Shown here piece after piece: positions 45,392 through 53,205 of a stretch of DNA of 64,000 bases. Source of the stretch: Magicicada septendecula (taxonomy: Eukaryota > Arthropoda > Insecta > Hemiptera > Cicadidae); assembly GCA_034769895.1 (NCBI GenBank), contig CM068370.1, positions 48,722,344-48,786,343 of the forward strand, written 5' to 3'. A model generated the notes under the pieces. It had not been told where the DNA came from and searched no databases. It saw nothing but the letters and a program-made list of their open reading frames with translations. The position numbers and the translations under genes are program-made. Positions within the stretch are counted from its first letter, which is position 1. Every line of letters starts with the position of its first letter.

Positions 45392-45536
45392 AAAGAAAAT
45401 TCCACCTGACAGTAAAAATAAGTCATCCACTTGTCCATCCACTTGAACTAGGTATATATTGAGTCGATTGAATTAATGTTATTTATTGTTAGGATTTACA
45501 GTACTTTGACTTTAATTTCATATTAAAAAAAAATGT

Positions 45537-45578
45537 AATCAATTTTTATGTATTTTATTTTCTTAATACCCATAACCT
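45537..45578 (+). promoter_or_regulatory. Shared upstream module (BRO copy D, right)
   Basis: Same block as at 44,101, with ttttatgtattttattttct. Confidence 0.6.
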
Positions 45579-45615
45579 TGGAGGGGGAAACGTCTTATTA
45601 TTATCCCCTCCCCCG

Positions 45616-45699
45616 TACGTTCGCACCAACCTGTTGGGGAGAATGACCTTGTAGGGCTCGACATAGCGCGCGCTAGACCAACAGGTTGGTGCGAACGTA
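45616..45699. promoter_or_regulatory. Hairpin motif upstream of BRO copy D (right)
   Basis: 22-bp arms at 45,616-45,637 and 45,678-45,699. The ATG at 45,723 is 24 bp downstream, the same spacing as for copy C. Confidence 0.85.
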
Positions 45700-45722
45700 T
45701 TAGTATGTATTAGGCATCCGTC

Positions 45723-46829
45723 ATGGTAGCACACAATAACAGGGAACTCGTACTCCGTGTACAATGTCTAGCGCCAGAAGAACTGATTTCACGTAATGTA
45801 GGTAAATTGTCGGTGTATCAGGTCTGTTTGCAATTCGGTATCGACGTTGAAAACGATACGAAAAATAGATTTTTCTGGAACTGTACCATACAGGATAAAA
45901 TAAAAATTACAGACGATGTATTGATTTGGCTCGGCTATACAGGTAAATATAATAATCAAAAATCCAGAATTACCAGATGGTTAAAGAAAAACGATTACAT
46001 CGAATATTACGAAGTCCAAGATGAAGATAATGCACAGAAAAAATATTATGTGTTAAATGGAATAGATTTCGCTTCTTTGTTGATGCAAATGAGAACCCCT
46101 AAAGCTGTTGAATTGCGTGAATTATATGCCATTATGAAAGAAATTGTAATGAAATATAGACAATATGAAAAATTGTACGAGGAACGTTTGAAGGAGTTAA
46201 TTAGTATGCAAAATAATTTGTTAACAACACAAATGGGTAATTTACAATCTATGATAAAAACTATTCAAGAAACTAACGAAGAAGAGAGACGTCGCGCAAA
46301 GGAAGAAAGACAACGAACGGAAGAAGAACGACAGCGTGCAGAGGAAGAGCGACGTCGCGCGGAAGAAGAACGGCAACGTGCGGAAGAACGAAGTAGACTG
46401 TTACAGTCCAAAATCGAATACAGTGTCGACAAACTGAGGAACGTACTGGCTAAAAAGATCGCGCCAAACCCCATAAACAGGAACAAAATTCGTTGTCTGT
46501 CTCTGTACAAAATATCCGAAAACGTTTGGTATATTATGCGCAGACAACTGGAAAGTTTCAACGAAGGAGAGAGAAAAATATATCGCAAACATCCTACAGC
46601 CAAGAAACTACGCGCATGGGAAGACGTCGCTCACGCTGTGGATATTGGAAATATAGTTAAAAAACAGTATCGTAATTGCCTGAGATGGGACGCTCGCGGT
46701 AATGTCATCAAACCGGCCGACACGAACGACACTACAGTCGTCACCGACGAAGAAATGATCACAGCGTTCGAGCGAGCCATAAACGAAGAAAACGACGCCC
46801 ACGTGTTAGCCAACAATATCTCTGTATGA
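45723..46829 (+). CDS. bro: BRO-like protein, MSV199 + coiled coil + DUF3627, intact (right copy D)
   Basis: Identical in translation to the left copy at 35,331-36,437: 368 residues with the three regions described there. It is the outermost and only fully intact copy of the array in either arm, which suggests that purifying selection or recent conversion has kept it open while inner copies decayed. Next outward is the IAP on the same strand, with its own upstream module, so the two are probably separately transcribed. Confidence 0.9.
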   Translation: MVAHNNRELVLRVQCLAPEELISRNVGKLSVYQVCLQFGIDVENDTKNRFFWNCTIQDKIKITDDVLIWLGYTGKYNNQKSRITRWLKKNDYIEYYEVQDEDNAQKKYYVLNGIDFASLLMQMRTPKAVELRELYAIMKEIVMKYRQYEKLYEERLKELISMQNNLLTTQMGNLQSMIKTIQETNEEERRRAKEERQRTEEERQRAEEERRRAEEERQRAEERSRLLQSKIEYSVDKLRNVLAKKIAPNPINRNKIRCLSLYKISENVWYIMRRQLESFNEGERKIYRKHPTAKKLRAWEDVAHAVDIGNIVKKQYRNCLRWDARGNVIKPADTNDTTVVTDEEMITAFERAINEENDAHVLANNISV

Positions 46830-46977
46830 AAAGAAAATTTAACCTGACAGTAAAAATAACAGTCTAGCGAACCGCACTCTGTATATTATTGTTTTTTTTT
46901 TTCTGTAAATATTATGTTGCTTTTTACAATATTATGTGTGTGTATTTCATGTATGTGTTTTTTAATATTAAAAGATG

Positions 46978-47018
46978 TAATCGATTTTCATGTATTATAT
47001 TTTCTTAATACCTGTAAA
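46978..47018 (+). promoter_or_regulatory. Shared upstream module (IAP, right)
   Basis: tcatgtattatattttctta then atacctgtaaac. It resembles the block before the BRO copies although the genes are unrelated. Confidence 0.6.
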
Positions 47019-47111
47019 CTCCCTCTGTCCGAACGGTGGGAGAGGGAAACGTCTCCCCTCCTATTCTTCGCTCAGTGTTTCATCAGCGCGAGTCGTGAGA
47101 GGACGTGCACG

Positions 47112-47874
47112 ATGCTTTCGTACGATCACAAGGATGACGATAACGATCGCAATGAAAACCGCTATTTCAGACAGTGCGGTGAAGCGATGACGATCAAGTC
47201 CGTATCTCCGGACGACAAAGAAGTGCAGATCGCACTGATTAAAAAAATCATATCCCCTTATCCGCGTTACAGAAGCATTGAAGACCGTTTAAAGAGTTTT
47301 AAAGATTGGCCGATATCGTTGACGATAACGCCTAAAGAACTATCCGAAGCGGGTTTCTTTTACAACGGATGCAACGATAGAGTGATTTTTTTTTGCTGTG
47401 GAGGTGGTTTAAACAAATGGGAGCGAGGAGAAAACGCTTGGACGGAACACGCACGTCATTTCCCGTGTGTTCTTACGTAATGTTAGTGAAAGATACAAAA
47501 TTCATCCTAAAGGCATTGGGTATCATTACCGAACCGGAAGCAGCAGCTGGAGCAGCAGCAACAGCAGTGGCAGCAGAGAACGGACAAAGCACCGACTCGA
47601 TCAAAGAGAATAAAAAAAAGAACCGGGAGCAGCAGCAGCAACAGCAGTGGCAGCAGAGAACGGGCAAAGCACCGACTCGATCAAAGAGAATAAAAAAAAA
47701 GAAGAAGGGGGTCCAGATCGGGATACGATGTGCAAAGTTTGTTACGCACACATCGTTGAAGCCGTACTTATTCCCTGTCGCCATTTTGTTATATGTGTGA
47801 ATTGCGCCATCAGTCTAAATCAGTGTCCCTTATGTAGAGCCACATACACCGCTTACATGAGAGCGTATTTCTAG
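47112..47874 (+). pseudogene. iap: IAP-like gene (BIR + RING), broken (right copy)
   Basis: Mirror of 34,287-35,049 with the same lesions: the Phe-for-Cys zinc position beside a T run (47,386-47,394), a frame shift near 47,460 after HFP, and the 80-bp tandem duplication (47,551-47,630 and 47,631-47,710) that shifts the frame again. The RING (47,728-47,850) has Ser where the left copy has Thr (ISLNQC against ITLNQC). A short RING-only product from an internal ATG at 47,647 would be possible, but there is no evidence for it. Confidence 0.85.
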
Positions 47875-48083
47875 TTCGTTTTCATGCACTGAGAACGTCT
47901 AAACAACGTGCAGTCAGAAAACGAACAGCAAATTCATACTCGCGCTTACCGACTGTTAATACATGAGCAAGAACATTTCGTCTAATGCATGAAATAAACC
48001 AGTAAAAATTGTTTGAAAAACAATGCTGCTGCTGTGACGGAAGTGTTTATAAATAAACAATATCTCACTACCTCCTCAGTGTT

Positions 48084-48893
48084 TTGAAAGGGCGTGTCGA
48101 GAACGAACGCATAGAGCTGTTGACTTCGTACGAGTACAGTCGATGCAGTGACTTAACGCACGCAGTACTGTACCCTGTAGATCTTTTTGTATACAACGTT
48201 TTGACGCAAGAATTTGTTGCACTGATTCGTGACGTGGAGACAAGGTACAAAGTAAACGTTCTGAAAAAATTCTTTACGGACGTTACACAACATACAACGT
48301 GTCTGTTTCGCGAGACGGACGGATCGACAGCGTTCCTAGTAGCACCGAACACATTGTTTGTAACGAAAAAAATGGCAGTCGACGAGCTAGCAGTCATACT
48401 TGACTTTCACTGTTTCGTGGACGATAACGGAAACGAACTCGTCAAGGAACTGGCCGTTATGGATGTCACCGCATTTGCCAGCAGACATTGGATATTTGCT
48501 CCACCAGTGGACACGAACGTTTCGAATCACAAACACATGAGGACGAACCGATGGTTAACGGAGCATTTTCACGGACTAGAGTGGAGGGACGGGGAGACAT
48601 CGTACGAACATCTTGTGCCGATATTAGTAAAGTACACGTTTCCTTTTAACTATGTGTTCGTAAAAGGATTACAGAAAAAAAGATTTCTGGAAAAGCGTAT
48701 CGTGCATTACAATATTATAAATTTAGAAGATTTCGGTTGTCCTAAACTCGAACAATTACGTCCGATGCACGGAACAGCATGTTTCGCGCACCGTTTATTT
48801 CCAGAAATATGTACAAATAATAGAGTCCACGCTTTACGCGAGTGGGTTGTATCGGATTTTAGACTCATCAATAGGTTTCTTGTAAATTATTAA
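48084..48893 (+). CDS. 269-codon ORF of an arthropod element family, no ATG (right copy)
   Basis: Mirror of 33,268-34,077 and the same except for the last codon before the first one (AGG for AAG upstream). No ATG lies between the upstream in-frame stop (48,054-48,056) and the TTG at 48,084. The first internal Met is about residue 97 (MAVDELAVILDFHC), which would begin just before the DFHCF block. That would be a plausible short start if the N-terminal third is not translated. Both arms keep the full frame open, which argues against simple decay. Confidence 0.6.
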   Translation: MKGRVENERIELLTSYEYSRCSDLTHAVLYPVDLFVYNVLTQEFVALIRDVETRYKVNVLKKFFTDVTQHTTCLFRETDGSTAFLVAPNTLFVTKKMAVDELAVILDFHCFVDDNGNELVKELAVMDVTAFASRHWIFAPPVDTNVSNHKHMRTNRWLTEHFHGLEWRDGETSYEHLVPILVKYTFPFNYVFVKGLQKKRFLEKRIVHYNIINLEDFGCPKLEQLRPMHGTACFAHRLFPEICTNNRVHALREWVVSDFRLINRFLVNY

Positions 48894-49308
48894 CCTTTTT
48901 GTTTATATTTAGCATCATTTCGCTTGCATAAAAATTACTGCCTTCACGTCAGAATTCGATTACATCACCCTGTCTAGACGCATAAAATATTAGTGCCGTC
49001 GTCTGGTCGCCTACCCCCCTTCCGCGCTCAGCAGGAATCGATTACAACACCTTGTCTAGTCAGATAAAAAAATAACTGTTGCCGACTGGTTGCCTCCTCC
49101 CACCCACCGCACATGACGTGTGAAAGCGGCTTTCATCCTGTTTCACAGGGTTAATAATAACCGTTTACTGCTCGTTGTCTGGTTCCCCCTCCCTCGCGCT
49201 GTCTGGTTTCCCCTCCTCAACAGCCTCCTTACTTATAACGACGCGAACGAGCGTTATTTTATTCAGACCTTGACAGAGACGTAAGCGAATAGTGATTCTT
49301 CATTAGAA
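48894..49308. other. Intergenic with diverged direct repeats, right arm
   Basis: Mirror of 32,853-33,267. The TATA-like cttataac at about 49,231 lies roughly 75 bp before the ATG of the 101-residue gene. Confidence 0.55.
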
Positions 49309-49614
49309 ATGGCTTCATTCGTTGCTAAGTTCGCGGACATTAGTGCTATACAATATAAGAAAATTAAAGAACTAGTAATGGGTGTAAAATATCCCATAGT
49401 GCAACTTCAAAACGTAGACAGTAAATACGGAAATGCTGTACTCGCCACTATCCAGGACTATACGGACGATAAATTGAAATATCGTGTTTATCTTCCGAGG
49501 AGATACGCAGGCGTTTGGGAAGACGATGAGTTAAAACATTTAGCACCGAACTCACTATATCTCGTTTACCGCGGAGAAAAAAACAGGGCCTACGTGGTGG
49601 ACATTTTAATGTAA
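49309..49614 (+). CDS. Small conserved protein, 101 residues (right copy)
   Basis: Identical translation to the left copy. Intact ATG-to-stop frame with a purine at position -3 (gaaATGG), a good context for animal translation. It is the last gene before the AT-rich subterminal region. Confidence 0.75.
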   Translation: MASFVAKFADISAIQYKKIKELVMGVKYPIVQLQNVDSKYGNAVLATIQDYTDDKLKYRVYLPRRYAGVWEDDELKHLAPNSLYLVYRGEKNRAYVVDILM

Positions 49615-49733
49615 TACTGGATGGACATCTTATGAAGTAACAAGTATATTTGTATTTCATAATGTACACATTATTAAATTTGTAATATATATATAGCGCT
49701 TACATGTAATTCATTTGTTTTAATTACAATTCA

Positions 49734-49777
<44 letters not shown>

Positions 49778-50851
49778 ATAATATGTATTTTAACTTGAAT
49801 GCAATCATAAACTTGTAATATAGTGTGATTACATATATTTCTTAATTGTACACAATTGACAATGTACAGGTGTTTACATATTATATATTTTAACTTGTAA
49901 TTAGTATGCATAGATGTATTTCTTAATTGTACACAATTGAAAATGTACACGTGTTTACATATTATGTATTTTAACTTGTAATTAGTGTGCATACACGTAT
50001 TTCTTTTGTTTTAATTATATGCAATTGTCAATTCAATTCATTGTGTGTGTGTGTGTGTGTGTGTTTAAATATTTTAAGTTGTAATATATTGTGCTTATAT
50101 GTATTTAATTTGATAAAATTAAACGATATTATCTTAACATTTCATTGTATTTAATTTCAAAAAATCCTTTGAACTAACACTACATTTAATCATATTTTAA
50201 ATAACAGTACAACACTCAATCTACAAGCTTGAACGGTCGTTGCGCACCGACCGTTATTACATACATTCAATTTAAAAAAAAAATCAAAATTATATTAAAA
50301 TAATTGCATAATGTTAATATATTACAGAAACTAAAGAATAATTTTATGTATATATATATATTTGAAAATGTAATTATTTTTTAATTTCTGTTTTTGTAAA
50401 TATTTAAAAATGTATTTATTTTTTAATTTATGTTTTTGTAAATATTTTGTAAATAATATGTGTCTATAATATATGAGCGTGCACAATAGTTTTTTTGTAT
50501 ATATGTACTTTTTAATTTATGTTTTTGTAAATATTTTGTAAATAAGATGTGTCCATGTAAATAAATACATGAGTGTATCTGTAATTGCTTAAGTGTTTAT
50601 TTTCAACTTTCCTTTTCCATGCATGATGCGTGTGTGTGTGTGCGTTCCACAATAAATCTCAGCGGAAGCCAACTGCCACTTGTCCCTATTATTCATGTGT
50701 GTTTCTTACAACAACAAACGTAGGGCCCGCTATAGCGAGCGCTAGACCAACAGGTTGGTGCGAACGTATTTTTACAATCTGTATATATTTACTTACCTAT
50801 AGAAAATTACATATCAATCAGAATATCCGACACACAGACCAATCCTCGACG
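49615..50851. other. AT-rich non-coding part of the right arm
   Basis: Mirror of 31,319-32,546. The (TG)n at 49,745-49,777 is longer than in the left arm, which accounts for most of the length difference between arms. Another (GT)n lies at 50,042-50,064. The hairpin half-motif is at 50,747-50,768. Confidence 0.7.
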
Positions 50852-51055
50852 ACGAACCGGATCACCGCGTGACCCGTTCGACGCTCGCCGGCCGCCGGCG
50901 GCCGGCGAACGGCGAACGGCACCGACCGGATCACGACGCAGCCTCACGAACCAGTTCGCCGTTCGCCGTTCGCCATTCGCCGTCGGCGGCGGACGGCGTC
51001 CGACAGCAGATCAACCGGACGGCGGCCGGCGAACGGCGAACGGCGAACCGGATCA
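50852..51055. repeat. GC-rich subterminal hairpin cluster, right
   Basis: Mirror of 31,115-31,318, with the same palindromes and gaacggcgaac units. Confidence 0.85.
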
Positions 51056-51342
51056 CTACACGGGCTCGCGATACAGTTCGCCACGACACACGGACACGCC
51101 GCCTTGCCAACAATACACCGCATCGACCGCAGCGACGTTCATATACAAAACCCGTACACTATAACACACGCAAGAGTCGACTACGGCGATTAACCAGCAC
51201 GAGTCGGCAACGCCGACCACGACGATTTTACAACATGGCCGAAAGGAAAAACTCCTTGCATATACAAACCCGTACACTATAACACATGCACGAAGCGGCA
51301 ACGTCGACGACGTATACACCAATCAACGCACACATAACCCCA

Positions 51343-51436
51343 CTTTATACTCACCGCCCACAACATGACCGAAAGCCGACTACCAGATTTTTACCCCCAC
51401 CACCTAGATTTTTGAATTTCCCGCCATATGACGTCA
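51343..51436 (-). promoter_or_regulatory. Candidate terminal promoter pointing inward, right end
   Basis: Mirror of 30,734-30,827. TGACGTCA is at 51,429-51,436 and the reverse TATA (ctttata) at 51,343-51,349. Confidence 0.45.
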
Positions 51437-51469
51437 CATCCGGGGTAGAACTGTCAGTTTTACCCTACT

Positions 51470-51475
51470 GCTAGT
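51470..51475. repeat. Target-site duplication GCTAGT, right copy
   Basis: Matches 30,695-30,700. Confidence 0.9.
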
Positions 51476-52130
51476 GATATCTCGTCCTCACTGAAAATCG
51501 GGACGTTTTCCACTGGGCCTGGGTATTCCTCTCGATCCCTCAGCGGGTGATGAGGAAACAGACCGTCCACGATGAAGCGCATCTGATTTTCATCCACCCT
51601 TGGGATACGTGGCCGGTGTCCAAGCCTGCTTATTACAAGCCTGTACCCCAGACCCCAGGATCAGAATGTAGATTACTCCTGAGGGTCTCTCACTTGAGCC
51701 GCTTGCTTCTGTTGATGGCCTCCTTCAGTCTTTTTCTAGCGAGCCGATCTTCTTGCGCTTCGGCTGCTGCATTCGCGTTTCTCCGTCTGTTTCTTGTCGC
51801 CATACGACGCGAGCGCAAGCAACGTCTCCTGAGGTCAGCAATCTAGTCTGTCCACCAGTACGCCACCGTCTTCCCCTCCCGGCGTCCCGCTCTCCTGGGC
51901 GTTCCGTATGAGACGCATTCCGTGGCGTTCCTGGGACACGTCGCAGGCGTTCCGTATGAGGCGCATGTCGCACCGACGACTTCCTCTGTCGAACCCAAGC
52001 TGTTCATCACCGCCTCCTTTCCGATCGCGATGACATCCTACAACAAATCCTCGTCCAGTTTGGACACGTTCCAGCCAGGTGTTCGCCTGGTTCAGCTATG
52101 GGCGAATGCTGAACTCTCCGCACGGTGAAA
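51470..52130 (-). pseudogene. R1-clade LINE, 5' part adjoining the insertion
   Basis: The minus strand encodes the linker between endonuclease and RT typical of R1: REGKTVAYWWTD then IADLRRRCLRSRRMATR and a basic Arg/Lys helix (RLARKRLKEAINRSKRLK). It approaches the insertion with an EDEISLA-like phrase. With 28,783-30,700 it makes one LINE split by the element. It has stops and a frame difference across the junction, so it was probably dead or has decayed since. The right border near 52,130 is approximate. Confidence 0.8.
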
Positions 52131-52143
52131 GTGATATACTGAA

Positions 52144-52145
52144 TA

Positions 52146-52176
<31 letters not shown>
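52144..52176. repeat. (AAT)n microsatellite
   Basis: About ten AAT units between two LINE pieces. Confidence 0.95.
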
Positions 52177-52346
52177 TGCGAACAAGTTCGCATCCCAGAC
52201 GGTGCATTGAGCACACGAACTTGTCTTCGTACCTCGTACAAGGACAAGAACGAGCCGTCTGCACTTGTGGCGGAGCATTTACAGTGAAACACATAACTGA
52301 AGACTGTACCGCTCTTGCTGAACTCAGAGACAAAGACATAGAGTGA
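52177..52346 (+). pseudogene. LINE C-terminal zinc-module fragment
   Basis: The plus frame reads EHTNLSSYLVQGQERAVCTC then GGAFTVKHITEDC and a TALAELRDK end. This is the C-x-C-G...H-I...C module at the C-terminus of Jockey/RTE-type LINE proteins, a small 5'-truncated piece. Confidence 0.6.
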
Positions 52347-53113
52347 AAGGTAACCTGAAAGTAGCCTCAGAATCGAACAGTTAGCGTTACACAGAACTCT
52401 GTCAATCCTAAAATCAGCAGGATCACTGTGTTGGCTCTGAAGAGAACGTTTTCGTCTAAATGTGAACGAATTTCCACTTTGAGTAACTAGGCTGTAGGTG
52501 AGAACCGAATATATAATCTAGCAACGTCCCTAGTCAACGTCGTTGAGCTAAAGGTTTTAGATGCCAAGCCTTCAAAACACAAAAAATAATAATAATGGTA
52601 ACCATCATAATAATCGTCACCGTCAGTTTCAGTAGTCAATCGTTACCGGATCACTGTAGTGCTGCTGTATGCATCCATGTTTAGGCCAATAGTATACGTA
52701 TATGATCTTTGATATGATCTTTGCATCTTCTTCAGACACTTGTGCTGACTAAACTCTTTCGACAACTTTTTCATTTTTCAGTTGCAGATAACTATTCCGC
52801 TTAATTCAGTGGCAGATTCATGGAAGGAGCAGTTAGTAGATTAAAATCTTCCCCTTTAAGAGAGAAAAAAAATAATTCCGAAACATTAAGTAATGGTTTT
52901 AAAAAGCTGAGGGACCAGACAAATAAAATAATCATAGCATGAGGAAGAAACTGAACGCTGAACAAAGTAAAATATCAGTGTTTCTGAATATACCCTTTGT
53001 CGTTCGCTGTGAGAATAATTCATCAAAATGTTTCAGTCGACGCAGTGAACATGTGAAGGTTATATTTACGAAAGCAAGTATCGAAAAAATTACGGTGTTA
53101 CAAACAGTGGTAG
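52347..53113. other. Intergenic, no recognised gene
   Basis: No supported feature. Confidence 0.5.
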
Positions 53114-53126
53114 GAAGATGGTTACA

Positions 53127-53205
53127 CCACACACACACACACACGCGCGCGCGCGCATATATATATGTATATGTGTGTGTATATATATATACACCATATA
53201 TATTG
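53127..53205. repeat. Compound (AC)n(GC)n(AT)n(GT)n microsatellite
   Basis: Alternating purine-pyrimidine for about 80 bp, including short ac, gc, at and gt blocks. Confidence 0.9.

Larger units (their letters stand above)
30701..51469. mobile_element. Maverick/Polinton-like virus-derived element with giant gene-bearing inverted repeats
   Basis: It starts AGTAGGGTAAAACTGACAGT and ends with the reverse complement, with 6-bp duplications GCTAGT outside. The target is an R1 LINE reading frame that continues on both sides, which proves insertion. A 6-bp duplication, 5'-AG ends and a length of about 20 kb fit the Polinton/Maverick (adintovirus) class. Gene content: paired copies of a 101-residue gene, a 269-codon ORF, a broken IAP and BRO-like genes in the arms, plus a single 350-residue gene and a broken fibre-like gene in the middle. 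I find no protein-primed polymerase, integrase, ATPase, protease or capsid frame. Inference: a derivative that lost its central core and now depends on relatives or is defunct. A different, unnamed class of large inverted-repeat element remains possible. Confidence 0.85.
42899..51469. repeat. Right terminal inverted repeat, 8.57 kb
   Basis: Reverse complement of 30,701-39,262. It begins with 55 bp of 97-bp-repeat sequence, then BRO copies B, C and D, IAP, the 269-codon ORF and the 101-residue gene, all on the plus strand and so again transcribed outward. Confidence 0.95.

Noticed and set aside
30701..51469. Giant palindrome as a sequencing or assembly artefact (read turning back on itself)
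   Set aside because: The two arms end in different flanking DNA with a matching 6-bp target duplication, are separated by 3.6 kb of unique sequence, and differ at specific sites (RING Thr/Ser, a nonsense codon, one converted patch, microsatellite length). A fold-over artefact would give identical arms without target duplication.
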